A DNA stretch of 64,000 nt from Actinomycetota bacterium (GCA_019347575.1 JAHWKY010000006.1:124001-188000), one strand, 5' to 3'. Counted from the first letter of the stretch, positions 16,148-25,118 are shown. Numbers and translations are program-made. Notes: generated from the sequence alone by a model not told the origin.

Positions 16148-17395
16148 TCACGGCGAGGAAGGCTGCTCCCCCCTGGTGTCGGCGCCCTCGTCTCGCGCTC
16201 GAGGTGCACGCGTCGGGCGCTCAGGTGCCGAGGTGACGTCCGAGGTGTCCGGTGAGGGGTCCTCGTCGACCCCGAGGTCGTCGAACAGTCCCGGCCCCTC
16301 TCGGGCGGCGAGGTGGCTCATGGCCGGCACCCGTGTCACGAGGACGTGGAGCGCCACCAGCTTCGCGGTCGCGATGATGGGGATGACGACGAGCATGCCG
16401 AGGATGCCGTACATCGATCCCGCGACGAGCAGGCCGAGCATGACGGTGACGGGGTGGAGCTTCACCGTCCGGGACATGATGTTCGGCGTGATGAGGTGGT
16501 TATCGATCTGCTGGACCACGGTCATGACGATCACGACCGCCAGAGCCTGGCCGAACCCATCGCCGACCGTCAGCGCCAGGACCACCCCGACGGCGCCGCC
16601 GACGAAGGGCCCGATCAGCGGGATGAGGTTGAACAGTCCGGACAGCGCCCCGACCAGCGCCCAGAAGGGGAGCCCGATGATGGCCAGACCGATCGAGGTG
16701 CCGATGGCCACGAAGGCCGCCACGAACAGCATCCCACGGAAGTACGCCCCGACCGTGACCCCGATGCGCTGGGTCACCTCGAAGAACTCGCCACGCCGGC
16801 CGGGCGGGAGGAAGCTACGGAAGCTCTCGTTGAGCTTGGGGAGGTCCACGAGGAGGTAGAAGGCGAGGATCGGGGCGAGGATCAGGGTCAACAGGACGTG
16901 GAAGACCGCTCCCAGCACCGAGCCCGCCCCCCTGAGCAGCTCGGTGAGCTGCTCGCGGTTGCGCGTGAAGAACTCGCGCAGCCCGTCCTGGACCTCGTCG
17001 GACCTGAGGTCGAAGTTGACCTCGTAGTCCACACCGACCCGGTCGAGCTGGGTGTTGATCGTGTTCTGCAGGTCGGTGGCGATGTCGGGGAAGTCGTCCC
17101 CGAACTCCCCGACCTGGTCGGCCAGCAACGGTCCGACCACGGCACCGATCGCGATGAGCGCACCGAGGAACACCAGGTAGGCGAAGGTGGCACCGAGCCC
17201 GCGTGGGATGCGCCGGGCGTGCAGCCACCGGACCACGGGGTTGAGCAGGTAGACGATGACTGCGGCGAACGCCAACGGCGCGAAGATGATGCCGAACGGC
17301 TCGCGGATGACCCACCAGGCCGCAGCGAGCAGCAGCAGCAGTCCGATCGTGGTCCACGTCGCGTGGAACCACGTCCGCAGCCTCGTGCCGTCCAA
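16148..17395 (-). CDS. AI-2E transporter family (PerM/TqsA) membrane protein
   Basis: 415 residues. About eight membrane helices with the family pattern: N-terminal pair, long extracytoplasmic domain at about 100-170 (DDFPDIATDLQNTINTQLDRVG), then helices containing LILAPILAFYLLVD, the conserved NLIPLIGPFVGG and DNHLITPNIMSRTVKLHPV. The acidic C-terminal tail of about 50 residues is disordered. The family includes AI-2 exporters and Na+(Li+)/H+ antiporters, so the substrate is open. The TTG at 17395 is the likely start, with GGGAGGAG upstream; the ORF extends 24 codons further. Confidence 0.85.
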   Translation of the reverse strand: MDGTRLRTWFHATWTTIGLLLLLAAAWWVIREPFGIIFAPLAFAAVIVYLLNPVVRWLHARRIPRGLGATFAYLVFLGALIAIGAVVGPLLADQVGEFGDDFPDIATDLQNTINTQLDRVGVDYEVNFDLRSDEVQDGLREFFTRNREQLTELLRGAGSVLGAVFHVLLTLILAPILAFYLLVDLPKLNESFRSFLPPGRRGEFFEVTQRIGVTVGAYFRGMLFVAAFVAIGTSIGLAIIGLPFWALVGALSGLFNLIPLIGPFVGGAVGVVLALTVGDGFGQALAVVIVMTVVQQIDNHLITPNIMSRTVKLHPVTVMLGLLVAGSMYGILGMLVVIPIIATAKLVALHVLVTRVPAMSHLAAREGPGLFDDLGVDEDPSPDTSDVTSAPERPTRAPRARDEGADTRGEQPSSP

Positions 17396-17580
17396 CGACT
17401 CCTCCCGTCGCGGCGGCACGCTACCACCCGGTCCACCGTTAGCAACGAGGCGTGTTGTTGCGCCCACGCAACGCTAAAGCGGTGGTCGGACCGGTCGACG
17501 GGGAGGATCGAGGCTCGTGCTGGACCCCTGCACGGGCCCCCCCGAGCGGTCATACTGCGACCGGACCCGGAGGTGCCAGC

Positions 17581-18021
17581 GTGGCCGACAAACGCAAGGT
17601 GCTCGTCGTCGACGACGAACCTGATGTGCTGCTCCTGTGCCGGGTCAACCTCGAGTTCGAGGGCTACGACGTCGTCGAGGCCAGCGATGGCGAACGGGCG
17701 ATGGAGCAGGTGCGAGCGGAGCGTCCCGACATCGTCCTGCTCGACGTCATGATGCCGAAGATGGACGGCTGGCAGGTGCTGGCTGCCATCAAGGACGACC
17801 CCGAGCTCAAGGACATCCCCGTCGTCATGCTGACCGCCAAGGTGCAGGATCAGGACCAGATCCGCGGCTGGTCATCCGGCGCGGCCGAGTACATCACCAA
17901 GCCCTTCTCGCCGCTGGCGTTGTCCCAGGTCCTGCAGGACGTGCTCGACAACGACCCGGAGGAGGAGGAGCGTCGCCGCCGGATGATCCTCGAGAAGCTC
18001 CAGCTCCTCCAGAACAGCTAG
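17581..18021 (+). CDS. Single-domain response regulator
   Basis: 146 residues: one REC domain with the acidic pair DDE (VLVVDDEPD), phosphoacceptor Asp in VLLDVMMPKMDGW, the conserved Thr in MLTAK and Lys in TKPFS. No output domain follows, only a charged coiled C-terminal helix (DPEEEERRRRMILEKLQLL). It may signal by protein-protein contact. GGAGGT lies six bases before GTG 17581, and CATACT about 30 bases upstream could be a -10 element. The stop codon TAG is part of the left terminal repeat of the adjoining insertion remnant, so the present C-terminus may have been set by that insertion. Confidence 0.88.
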   Translation: MADKRKVLVVDDEPDVLLLCRVNLEFEGYDVVEASDGERAMEQVRAERPDIVLLDVMMPKMDGWQVLAAIKDDPELKDIPVVMLTAKVQDQDQIRGWSSGAAEYITKPFSPLALSQVLQDVLDNDPEEEERRRRMILEKLQLLQNS

Positions 18022-18608
18022 TGGTCCGTAACGGGATGGTTTGACGGTTCGGTGTCGCAGGTGGGTGCGATGCTCGGTCCATGGCTGGAACTGGCGGCGC
18101 GGCGAAGGCGTCGCGGACGGTGTTGCGGACGGCGCGGGTGGGGTTTCGTCCGACCCGGGGCCAGGCGCGTCGGTTGTACGGGTTGCTGCGCAGCGGCGGT
18201 GATGTGTGGGCGGCGCTGATCGAGTTGAACCGGGACCGGGTCAGGCGGGGTGGGGCGCCGGTGGTCAACTACCAGCAGCCGGCTCGTGACCGTAGACGAG
18301 CGGGGGACCTCGTCGAGCTGTCCCGACTGCGGCCGGCGCGTCCCCAAACCGTCCGGCCGGATCTTGACCTGTCCGCACTGCGGACAGCCAGCCGCCAGAG
18401 GCGGCGGGATCATCCGCGCTCCGGTGCGGATCGAGCACCGTCGAGCAGGCACCCTGCACGGCGTGACCGACGCCGACACCTGCACGATGTCCGCCGTCGG
18501 TCTGGCCCGGCTCCGGGCCGCCCACCCATAACCCGCGTGGATGGGAGTCGCTCGCCCCCACGGCGAGGATCACGGAACCGACAAGCAACTTCCGTGACGG
18601 AGCACTAG
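18018..18608 (+). mobile_element. Decayed TnpB-bearing insertion element with terminal inverted repeats
   Basis: About 590 bp bounded by imperfect inverted repeats: CTAGTGGTCCGTAACGG (18018-18034) and, on the other strand at 18608-18592, CTAGTGCTCCGTCACGG (15 of 17 bases match). Between them are N- and C-terminal pieces of a TnpB-like protein in different frames. The element is much shorter than an intact one, so it is a deletion derivative unable to move alone. Terminal inverted repeats are not typical of IS200/IS605 elements, so the family is uncertain. Confidence 0.6.
18081..18531 (+). pseudogene. tnpB-like transposase/nuclease remnant
   Basis: Two pieces. From 18081: RTARVGFRPTRGQARRLYGLLRSGGDVWAALIELNRDRV, typical of the N-terminus of TnpB/OrfB proteins. 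From about 18285, in a different frame: RLVTVDERGTSSSCPDCGRRV...ILTCPHCG, the C-terminal zinc ribbon (two CxxC pairs). The RuvC-like core between them, some 250 residues in intact homologues, is missing. An internal deletion with frameshift explains this. Confidence 0.75.
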
Positions 18609-18616
18609 GACGAGAA

Positions 18617-19237
18617 CTACGCGTCGGCGCCCACTACGAGGTGGATCTCGACCCCTGAGCTGAGGTTGTCCGGCTTGGGCTCGACGACGTCGAACCCGAA
18701 CCGTGCAGCGAGCTGCTCGGCCGCCGCCTGGTTCCCCTCGGTGTAGAAGACCGTCGTCCGTTCGTAGCGCCGTACCGCCTTGTTCGCGGCGATGACGCGG
18801 TAGCCAGCCTCCTCGAGCTCGTCCTCGATGCGCGCCGCCGCCTCGCCGCCGTCATCGAGGACCGCGTCGAGGATCTGCACCCGGACGGTGGCCGGGTCGA
18901 CGTCGCCCTCGGCGGCGGGCTGTGGAGAGGCGGGCTCGGTCGGCTGCGGGGAGGCAGCGTCCGTGGGCTGGCCTGGTGCCGTGGGTTGGGCGGTCACCGC
19001 TGCCGTGGGCTGGGCCGTGGGCTCGGTCGGGGCGGGGTCGGTGGGCTGGTCCGCCGGCGCGGTCGCCACCGAGGTCGGCTCGGTGATGACGGGGTCGCCG
19101 GTGTCGGTGCGCACCTGTCCGATGCCCCAGAACGCTGCCGCGACGACGAGCACGAGCGCGGCACCTCCCGCGAGTTGGCGGCCGATCGACAGCAGCAGGC
19201 TGCGGTCGCCAGGGGGGACGTGCCTACCGTCGGACAT
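18617..19237 (-). CDS. LytR_C domain membrane protein with Pro/Thr-rich linker
   Basis: 206 residues. A short cytoplasmic N-terminus, one membrane helix (LAGGAALVLVVAAAFWGIG, about residues 22-42), a low-complexity linker of about 65 residues rich in PT repeats (PTEPTAQPTAAV, QPTEPASPQPA), then a LytR_C (PF13399) domain: VRVQILDAVLDDGGEAAARIEDELEEAGYRVIAAN ... TVFYTEGNQAAAEQLAARFG. The domain faces outside and may bind cell wall or wall polymers. The neighbouring DUF3263 gene on the same strand is a common actinobacterial partner. Confidence 0.85.
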   Translation of the reverse strand: MSDGRHVPPGDRSLLLSIGRQLAGGAALVLVVAAAFWGIGQVRTDTGDPVITEPTSVATAPADQPTDPAPTEPTAQPTAAVTAQPTAPGQPTDAASPQPTEPASPQPAAEGDVDPATVRVQILDAVLDDGGEAAARIEDELEEAGYRVIAANKAVRRYERTTVFYTEGNQAAAEQLAARFGFDVVEPKPDNLSSGVEIHLVVGADA

Positions 19238-19254
19238 CGGTCCTCAGCTGGTGG

Positions 19255-19545
19255 TCAGCGGGCTTCCATCCCGAGCCGCCGCGCGGCCCGCTGACGCTGG
19301 CGAGCGGCCCGCATGCGGCGCAGGCGCTTGACCAGCATCGGGTCGTAGCTCAGCGCGTCGTCGTCGTCGATGAGCCGGTTGAGCAGTTGGTAGTAGCGCG
19401 TCGGTGACAGGTCGAAGCGGTCGCGGATCGCCTGCTCCTTGGCGCCCGCGTACTTCCACCACTCACGCTCGAAGCCGAGGATCGCACGCGAGCGTTCGTC
19501 GAGTTCAGCCAACCTAGCTACCTCCACCGTCGACAGCGCGAGCAT
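19255..19545 (-). CDS. DUF3263 family protein
   Basis: 96 residues from ATG 19545 (an in-frame ATG 8 codons earlier is possible). It matches the actinobacterial DUF3263 pattern: ERSRAILGFEREWWKYAGAKEQAIRDRFDLSPTRYYQLLNRLID, then DPMLVKRLRRMRAARQRQRAARRLG. The central part looks like a helix-turn-helix, so a DNA-binding role is possible but unproven. It lies directly upstream of the LytR_C gene and downstream of tRNA-Thr. Confidence 0.85.
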   Translation of the reverse strand: MLALSTVEVARLAELDERSRAILGFEREWWKYAGAKEQAIRDRFDLSPTRYYQLLNRLIDDDDALSYDPMLVKRLRRMRAARQRQRAARRLGMEAR

Positions 19546-19599
19546 CGCAGCGAAGTTACACGGTTGCAACTAGGTGGCACGGTCCCACAGGGTGTCGTG

Positions 19600-19672
19600 A
19601 GCCGGGGAGGGGGATCGAACCCCTGGCCTGCGGATTACAAAGCCGCTGCTCTTCCGACTGAGCTACCCCGGC
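19600..19672 (-). tRNA. tRNA-Thr (anticodon UGU)
   Basis: Minus-strand cloverleaf: acceptor GCCGGGG with CCCCGGC, D-arm AGCTCAGTCGGAAGAGC, anticodon loop TTTGTAA giving UGU, T-arm ending CCAGGGGTTCGATCCCC. The anticodon stem GCGGC/TCCGC has one C-U mismatch at its inner end. CCA is not encoded; the base after the acceptor is T. Confidence 0.93.
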
Positions 19673-19750
19673 GGGAGACGAAGGCTACCCCCGACCACGG
19701 CGGCTCCACGACGCGGCCGAGCCGCGGATGCGGCGTCGCCAAGGAAAGGG

Positions 19751-20413
19751 TCAGACGTGGACGGTGGAGGCTCGGCGTTCCTTGAGGTGTTGCTCGAGCT
19801 TGCGCTTGATGCGCTGGAGCGCGTTGTCGATCGACTTGACGTGGCGGCCGAGAAGGTCGGCGATCTCCTGGTACGAGCGTCCCTCTACGTACAGGGCGAG
19901 CACGTCGGCCTCGAGCTCCGACAGCAGCTGCTCGAAGCTGGCGCGGAGACGGGCCAGGTCGTCGGAGGCGAGGAGGAGCTTCAGGGGATCGATGTCGCTC
20001 TCGTCAGCGATCGTGTCGCCGACCGTATGACCCGGATCGTCGGAGGTGGGGCGGTCGAACGACACGTACGAGTTGAGTGGCACGTGCTTCTGCCGCGTGG
20101 CCGTCTTGATCGCGGTGAGGATCTGGCGGGTGATGCAGAGCTCGGCGAAAGAACGGAAGGAAGCCCCGTGCTGTGGCTCGTAGTCACGGATCGCCTTGTA
20201 CAGCCCGATCATCCCCTCCTGGATGATGTCCTCACGATCGGCACCCACGAGGAAGTACGAGCGAGCCTTGGCCCTGGCGAAGCGGCGGTAGCGCAGGAGA
20301 AGTTCGGTCAGCGCGTCCTGCGAGCCATCCCGAGCGCGCTCGACGAGTTGCTCGTCTTCCGCCCGGACATCGATCGCGAGTGAGGGGAGCCGTGCCGACT
20401 TCACCGTCGTCAT
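19751..20413 (-). CDS. sigH: RNA polymerase sigma factor, SigH/Spo0H-like
   Basis: 220 residues. Region 2 near residues 25-100 includes LLLRYRRFARAKARSYFLVGADREDIIQEGMIGLYKAIRDYEP and FRSFAELCITRQILTAIKTATRQKH; region 4 near 155-210 includes LSELEADVLALYVEGRSYQEIADLLGRHVKSIDNALQRIKRKL. This closely resembles Bacillus SigH (Spo0H), and the position after rlmB/cysS is the same as in Firmicutes. It would direct polymerase to a stress or developmental regulon. The leader contains a dispersed hairpin copy at 20469. Confidence 0.9.
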   Translation of the reverse strand: MTTVKSARLPSLAIDVRAEDEQLVERARDGSQDALTELLLRYRRFARAKARSYFLVGADREDIIQEGMIGLYKAIRDYEPQHGASFRSFAELCITRQILTAIKTATRQKHVPLNSYVSFDRPTSDDPGHTVGDTIADESDIDPLKLLLASDDLARLRASFEQLLSELEADVLALYVEGRSYQEIADLLGRHVKSIDNALQRIKRKLEQHLKERRASTVHV

Positions 20414-20468
20414 CTACCTGATCCTTCGATGGAGGGGTGGGGGCTGTGCTCAGGACACTCGGCCTGTT

Positions 20469-20494
20469 GTGCTACCGCGCCGCTGCTTGAGCAC
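20469..20494 (-). repeat. Dispersed hairpin repeat upstream of sigH-like gene
   Basis: 26 bases with arms GTGCT and AGCAC, outer conserved ACCGC and GCTTG segments, inner GCGCCGC loop. It lies 55-81 bases upstream of the sigH start, in the 130-base gap between rlmB and sigH, and would be transcribed in the leader. Confidence 0.75.
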
Positions 20495-20543
20495 TCATCC
20501 TGAACGGCCTGTCAGGTGCTCTAACGAGCGGCGGCCGTCTGGG

Positions 20544-21317
20544 TTACTCACCGAGTGCTCCCGGTCCGTGTCGTCTCCGCCAGACCTCGTAGACCGCGAC
20601 CCCTGTGGCAACGGAGGCGTTCAGCGAGCCCAGTTGCCCCGCTACAGGAAGACTGACGAGCGTGTCGCAGTGTACATGGCTCGAACGGGCTAGTCCTCTG
20701 CTCTCCGAGCCGACCACGAGGACCAGCGGTTCGGTCAGCAGATCGCACGAGAACACGCTCTGCGAGGCCGTTACGGACAGTCCGACGCTCCACACGTCGC
20801 GCTCACCGAGTGTGCGGAGAACGTGCGACATGTTCGGTAAGCGCGCGACAGGGAGGTGAGCGAGCGCACCCGCCGCGGCCTTCTCGACGCTCGGCGTCAC
20901 ACTGGCGGCACGACGCCGGGTCACGATCAACCCGTGTGCCCCGGCGACCTCCGCCGTGCGCGCGATGGCCCCGAGGTTGTGCGGGTCGGTGATGCCGTCG
21001 AGCGCGATGAGCAGCGGCGGTTCGCCGCGTCGCTCGGCACGCGCGAGCAGGTGGTCGAGATCGACGTAGGGGAAGGCCGGCGCGATCGCGAGGAGGCCCT
21101 GGTGGGTGTGGCCGTGGGCGCGCTGATCGATGGTCGAACGTGCCACCGCCTCGATCGCGATGCCCGCGGCGTCCGCCAGTTCGTGGATCTCGGCCACGAC
21201 CTCGGTGCGCGACCGGTCGCGGTCGATGAGGATGCGCCGCAGGGGCCGGCCGGCCCGCAGGAGCTCACGCACCGGGTGCAACCCGACCACGATGCGGTCA
21301 CCGTCATCGCGGGTCAC
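20544..21317 (-). CDS. rlmB: 23S rRNA (guanosine-2'-O-)-methyltransferase RlmB
   Basis: 257 residues, SPOUT (TrmH/RlmB) methyltransferase. N-terminal substrate-binding domain, then the three conserved motifs: LDGITDPHNLGAIARTAEVAGAHGLI, LVLVVGSESRGLAR and SLPVAGQLGSLNASVATGVAVYE. It methylates the ribose of G2251 in the P-loop of 23S rRNA using SAM. GTG start at 21317 overlaps the cysS TGA by 3 bases (GTGA), as in many actinobacterial cysS-rlmB pairs. Confidence 0.93.
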   Translation of the reverse strand: MTRDDGDRIVVGLHPVRELLRAGRPLRRILIDRDRSRTEVVAEIHELADAAGIAIEAVARSTIDQRAHGHTHQGLLAIAPAFPYVDLDHLLARAERRGEPPLLIALDGITDPHNLGAIARTAEVAGAHGLIVTRRRAASVTPSVEKAAAGALAHLPVARLPNMSHVLRTLGERDVWSVGLSVTASQSVFSCDLLTEPLVLVVGSESRGLARSSHVHCDTLVSLPVAGQLGSLNASVATGVAVYEVWRRRHGPGALGE

Positions 21318-22795
21318 GAGGTGACACGCTCGAGCGCCGCTCGCGATCGGTCGTGTGGGTGGAGCGGGTCGGCGTACCAGCGCGATCGCTCGGGGCGGTC
21401 CTCGACGACGATCCCGGCAGCGGCGAGCCGATCGCGGATCGCGTCGGCCCGCTCCCAGTCCTTGTCGGCGCGGGCCTCGGCACGCGCGGTCAGCGCGTCG
21501 TCGATGAGGTCGCCGTACCGTTCGCGCACGCGGTAGGCGGAGAACGCCGCGTCCTCCAGATCGAGCCCCAGGACCTGATCGGCGAGGTCCGCGAGCGTGT
21601 CGCCCAACGCGCGGAGGCCAGGTCGGGCGTCGTCGTCGCCCGCGTCAACGCGTTCGAGCAGCTCGTGTCCGGCCGTGACGAGGTCGTGCAGGGCGGCGAT
21701 CGCGCGGGGCGCGTTGAGGTCGGCGTCGAGCGCCTCAGCGAACTCCGCGGCGTGGGGCGCGGCGACCGCGTGGTCGGGATCGATCTCGCCCGCGGCCTCG
21801 TAGCCGAGGGCGAGCGCCGCCTGCAGCAGGAACGTCAGGAACCGCTCGTAACCGGCACGAGCGTCCTCGAGGCGCTCCTCGTCGTAGACGAGCGGGCTGC
21901 GGTGGTGGGCGCTCAGGTACCACAGCCGCAACGGGCCGCGCCCCCACGCCGCCACCGCGTCGCGGAGGGAGACGACGTTGCCGATCGACTTGGACATCTT
22001 GTCGGCACCCATCGCGATCATGCCGTTGTGCATCCAGTAGCGGGCGAACGGCGCCCCGTGCGCGGCCTCGTACTGGGCGAGCTCGTTCTCGTGGTGGGGG
22101 AAGACGAGATCGAGACCTCCGCCGTGGATGTCGAACTCGTGCCCGAGGTGGCGCAACGCCATGGCGCTGCACTCGATGTGCCAGCCGGGTCGGCCATCAC
22201 CCCAGGGCGAGGGCCACGAGGGCTCATCCGGCTTGGCGGCCTTCCACATCGCGAAGTCGAGCGGGTCGTCCTTCGCGTCCGCGCCTACGACGTCATCGCC
22301 CTGCTGCATGTCGTCGACCTGACGGTTCGACAGCTTGCCGTAACCCTCGAAGCGGCGGACCCGGAACAGGACGTTGCCGTCGCGGACGTAGGCCTTGTCC
22401 GCCTCAATCAGCGTGGTGATGAGCTGCTGCATCTCGATGATGTGCCCGGTCGCTCGCGGCTGCACGTCAGGCGGCAGGACCCCGAGCGCGTCCATCACCT
22501 GGTCCCACTCGCGCGTGTAGCGCTGCGCGATGACGGGTGCGGGGACACCCTCGCCCTTGGCTCGGATGATGATCTTGTCCTCGACATCCGTGACGTTGCA
22601 CACGAAGCGCACGTCGTAGCCTGACCGGCCGAGCCACCTCCGCAGCACATCGAAGACGACCTGCCCACGGCCGTGGCCGACGTGGGGTCCCGACTGCACC
22701 GTCGGTCCGCAGACGTAGATCGAGGCGCGCCCGTCCTCGCGAGGCTCGAAGGCCACCTCGTCACGGCGGAGGGTGTCGTAGATGACCAGGCTCAT
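21314..22795 (-). CDS. cysS: Cysteinyl-tRNA synthetase
   Basis: 493 residues. Class I synthetase with Zn ligands in IYVCGPTV, GWHIECSAM and PHHENE; the HIGH signature appears as HVGHGR; KMSKSIGN is intact. The C-terminal helical domain binds the tRNA anticodon. ATG 22795 is the natural start (MSLVIYDTLRRDEV); the upstream in-frame stretch does not resemble the family. MshC is excluded by the full anticodon-binding C-terminus and length. Confidence 0.95.
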   Translation of the reverse strand: MSLVIYDTLRRDEVAFEPREDGRASIYVCGPTVQSGPHVGHGRGQVVFDVLRRWLGRSGYDVRFVCNVTDVEDKIIIRAKGEGVPAPVIAQRYTREWDQVMDALGVLPPDVQPRATGHIIEMQQLITTLIEADKAYVRDGNVLFRVRRFEGYGKLSNRQVDDMQQGDDVVGADAKDDPLDFAMWKAAKPDEPSWPSPWGDGRPGWHIECSAMALRHLGHEFDIHGGGLDLVFPHHENELAQYEAAHGAPFARYWMHNGMIAMGADKMSKSIGNVVSLRDAVAAWGRGPLRLWYLSAHHRSPLVYDEERLEDARAGYERFLTFLLQAALALGYEAAGEIDPDHAVAAPHAAEFAEALDADLNAPRAIAALHDLVTAGHELLERVDAGDDDARPGLRALGDTLADLADQVLGLDLEDAAFSAYRVRERYGDLIDDALTARAEARADKDWERADAIRDRLAAAGIVVEDRPERSRWYADPLHPHDRSRAALERVTS

Positions 22796-22836
22796 GCGGC
22801 CTCCTGCGGGCGGCTGGGAAGGGTATCGCCGGCTCG

Positions 22837-23325
22837 CTACCCGCCTGTCCTCTGGATCGTGACCGTGGCCCAGCACGCGATGCCCTCGCCCCGGCCGATG
22901 CTGCCGAGCCCGTCGGTGGTGGTGAACTTCACCGAGACCGCTCCGAGGTCGGTCCCGAGCGAGCGTGCGAGGTTGACGCGCATCGCGTCGCGGTGGTCCG
23001 ACAGGCGGGGACGCTGTGCGACCACGATCACATCGACGTGCACGATGACGCCGTCGGTCGCCGTGACCTGCGCCACAACCTCCGCGAGGAGCTCGAGAGA
23101 GTCGGCACCCGCCAGCTCCGGGGCGTCAGCACCGAAGCGCTGGCCGAGGTCGCCCAGTGCTGCCGCACCGAGCAGGGCGTCCGCGACCGCGTGCGCCACG
23201 ACGTCGGCATCCGAGTGCCCGGCGAGTCCGGGAGCGTCGGGGACCGTGACGCCGGCCAGGACGAGCGGACGCGGTTCCGACGCGAAGGCGTGGACATCGA
23301 GGCCGGATCCGACGCTCACCGTCAT
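22837..23325 (-). CDS. ispF: 2-C-methyl-D-erythritol 2,4-cyclodiphosphate synthase
   Basis: 162 residues. Metal ligands in GLDVHAF (DxH) and the conserved GHSDADVVAHAVADALLGAAALGDLGQRF are present, as are KFTTTDGLGSIGRGEGIACWA and the C-terminal strand. It makes MEcPP in the non-mevalonate isoprenoid pathway. Its ATG overlaps the end of ispD by 4 bases, so the two steps are co-translated. Confidence 0.96.
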   Translation of the reverse strand: MTVSVGSGLDVHAFASEPRPLVLAGVTVPDAPGLAGHSDADVVAHAVADALLGAAALGDLGQRFGADAPELAGADSLELLAEVVAQVTATDGVIVHVDVIVVAQRPRLSDHRDAMRVNLARSLGTDLGAVSVKFTTTDGLGSIGRGEGIACWATVTIQRTGG

Positions 23326-24023
23326 CGTTCGGCTGCCAGCAGGTCCCGCGCGATCGCGAGATCGCCGGGTCCGGTGATCTTCAGTGCCCGCGCATCGCCG
23401 CTCACGACGCGGATGCGGCCGTCCACCGCGCCGGCAGCGATCGCGGCCTCGACGAGGGCGAGGTCATCGGTGGCGTCCCGCTCAGCAGCGTGCTCGAGCG
23501 TCGTCGCGAGGACGTCGTAGCGCACGACCTGGGGGGTCTGGATGGCCCAGACGGAGTCACGAGGGAGCGTGCCCCTCACCGCGCCATCGGCGACGTGCTT
23601 GAGCGTGTCGGCGACGGGGAGACCAGGGGCAGCCGCGACCACGTCGCCCCCGATGGCGGCGAGCGTCCGCGCGATCACATCCGTGGGGGTGAGGGCCCGG
23701 GCGGCGTCGTGGATGGCCACGACGTCGGTGTCTCGTCGCAGGGCGGCGAAGCCGGCCCGGACACTGGCCGACCTGCTGGCCCCACCGGGGACGAGGGTCA
23801 CGTCGATCCCCGCCTTCTCGAGCACCTCGGCGAAGTCGTCGCGGTAGCCGGGCGTGTGGACGACCACCTGCGTCCCGATGCCGGCGGCGGCGAGGCGACG
23901 TACCGCGTGTTCGAGGAGGGTCGCCTCTGCGAGTTGCACCAGCGCCTTGGGCAGACCCGCCCCCGCCGCGCCGAGGCGCTCGCCGCGACCCGCCGCGACG
24001 ACGATCGCGCACACCGTCGTCAC
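23322..24023 (-). CDS. ispD: 2-C-methyl-D-erythritol 4-phosphate cytidylyltransferase
   Basis: 233 residues. The nucleotide motif VVAAGRGERLGA, PKALVQL, GGASRSASVRAGF and VAIHDAARALTP are typical of IspD, as is the WAIQTPQV segment. It joins CTP to MEP to give CDP-ME. The start overlaps the YacL-type gene stop by 4 bases and the stop overlaps ispF. Confidence 0.96.
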   Translation of the reverse strand: MTTVCAIVVAAGRGERLGAAGAGLPKALVQLAEATLLEHAVRRLAAAGIGTQVVVHTPGYRDDFAEVLEKAGIDVTLVPGGASRSASVRAGFAALRRDTDVVAIHDAARALTPTDVIARTLAAIGGDVVAAAPGLPVADTLKHVADGAVRGTLPRDSVWAIQTPQVVRYDVLATTLEHAAERDATDDLALVEAAIAAGAVDGRIRVVSGDARALKITGPGDLAIARDLLAAER

Positions 24024-25105
24024 GACGTGCCCTCACCCTCCTGGATCACTCCGAACAGCATCCGGCCCATGCGGTTCTGGACCACCGACGTGACGTCGGC
24101 GCTGACCCACTCGCCCTGCAGCTTGGCGGCGCGCTCGACCACGACCATGGTGCCGTCGGGCAGGTAGCCCACCCCCTGGCCTCGCTCACGGCCGGGCTTG
24201 ACGATCTGCACCCTCAGCGTCTCGCCGGGGACCGCGGGCGGCCGCATCGCCTCGGCGAGGCCGTGCAGGTTGAGCACCCGCACCCCGCTGATCTCGGCCA
24301 CACGGGCGAGGTTGCTGTCGACCGTTAGCAGCGTGCTCCCCCGCTCGCGGCACATCGCGGTGAGCTTGGCGTCGACCTCGGCGACCCCGGGGACGTCGAC
24401 ATCCGCGATCTCGACCCCGACCAGAGCCTCGTCCTGCAGGATCCGCAGCGCATCGAGGCCACGTCGTGCCGCGGCCCGCTTCTGCAGGTCCTCGACGTCG
24501 GCGAAGGCCTGCATCTCCTGCAGCACGAACCTGGGGACGACGAGCGTTCCCTCGAGGAACCCCGCCCGGGCGACGTCGACGAGTCGGCCGTCGATGAGCG
24601 CCGAGGTGTCGGCGATCTTGGTCCCGCCGCCACGGCTGGGAGTGGAGACCTGGAGGCGTCCTCTGGCTCCGACGAACCGCAGCAGGTCGCCGCCCCGCGC
24701 CGACCCGACGCGTACGCCCGCGTAGACCAGGGTCGCGAGCACGAGCATCGCGGCGGGGATCGTGAACAGCCGAGACGGGAGCAGCAGCACCGGCCACAGC
24801 AGGAGCATGCCGAACAGCCCCGTCAACGCCCCGCCGACCAGGCCGGCGATCAGCGTCGACGCCTCGACGGTCTCGAGGCGACGTTGCGCCTCGTCGACAC
24901 CTCGCACGAAAAGGCGTCCGGTGGCGCCTCCGACCAGGTAACCGATGAGGGCACCGAGCACCGAGCTGATCAGCCGGATCGGCTCCTCGTCCTCAGCGCC
25001 GACGAGATCGGTGACGTTCGGGGCGAGTGCGAAGCCGATGGCCGTGAACAGCAGGACGATGCCGAGACGGGTGAGCTCGACGATGACCTGAGTGCCCCGG
25101 CGCAT
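24020..25105 (-). CDS. PIN/TRAM-domain membrane protein (YacL family)
   Basis: 361 residues. Four hydrophobic segments in residues 1-125, then a PIN nuclease-like domain at about 160-285 (KIADTSALIDGRLVDVARAGFLEGTLVVPRFVLQEMQ, TLLTVDSNLARVAEISGVRVLNL, with the acidic residues of PIN) and a C-terminal TRAM domain (GETLRVQIVKPGRERGQGVGYLPDGTMVVVE). The order and length match YacL of Firmicutes and its actinobacterial orthologue. It is probably a membrane-tethered RNA-binding protein or RNase; substrate unknown. GTG or ATG start is 13 bases from carD. Confidence 0.9.
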   Translation of the reverse strand: MRRGTQVIVELTRLGIVLLFTAIGFALAPNVTDLVGAEDEEPIRLISSVLGALIGYLVGGATGRLFVRGVDEAQRRLETVEASTLIAGLVGGALTGLFGMLLLWPVLLLPSRLFTIPAAMLVLATLVYAGVRVGSARGGDLLRFVGARGRLQVSTPSRGGGTKIADTSALIDGRLVDVARAGFLEGTLVVPRFVLQEMQAFADVEDLQKRAAARRGLDALRILQDEALVGVEIADVDVPGVAEVDAKLTAMCRERGSTLLTVDSNLARVAEISGVRVLNLHGLAEAMRPPAVPGETLRVQIVKPGRERGQGVGYLPDGTMVVVERAAKLQGEWVSADVTSVVQNRMGRMLFGVIQEGEGTS

Positions 25106-25118
25106 CGCGCCCCGCGAA

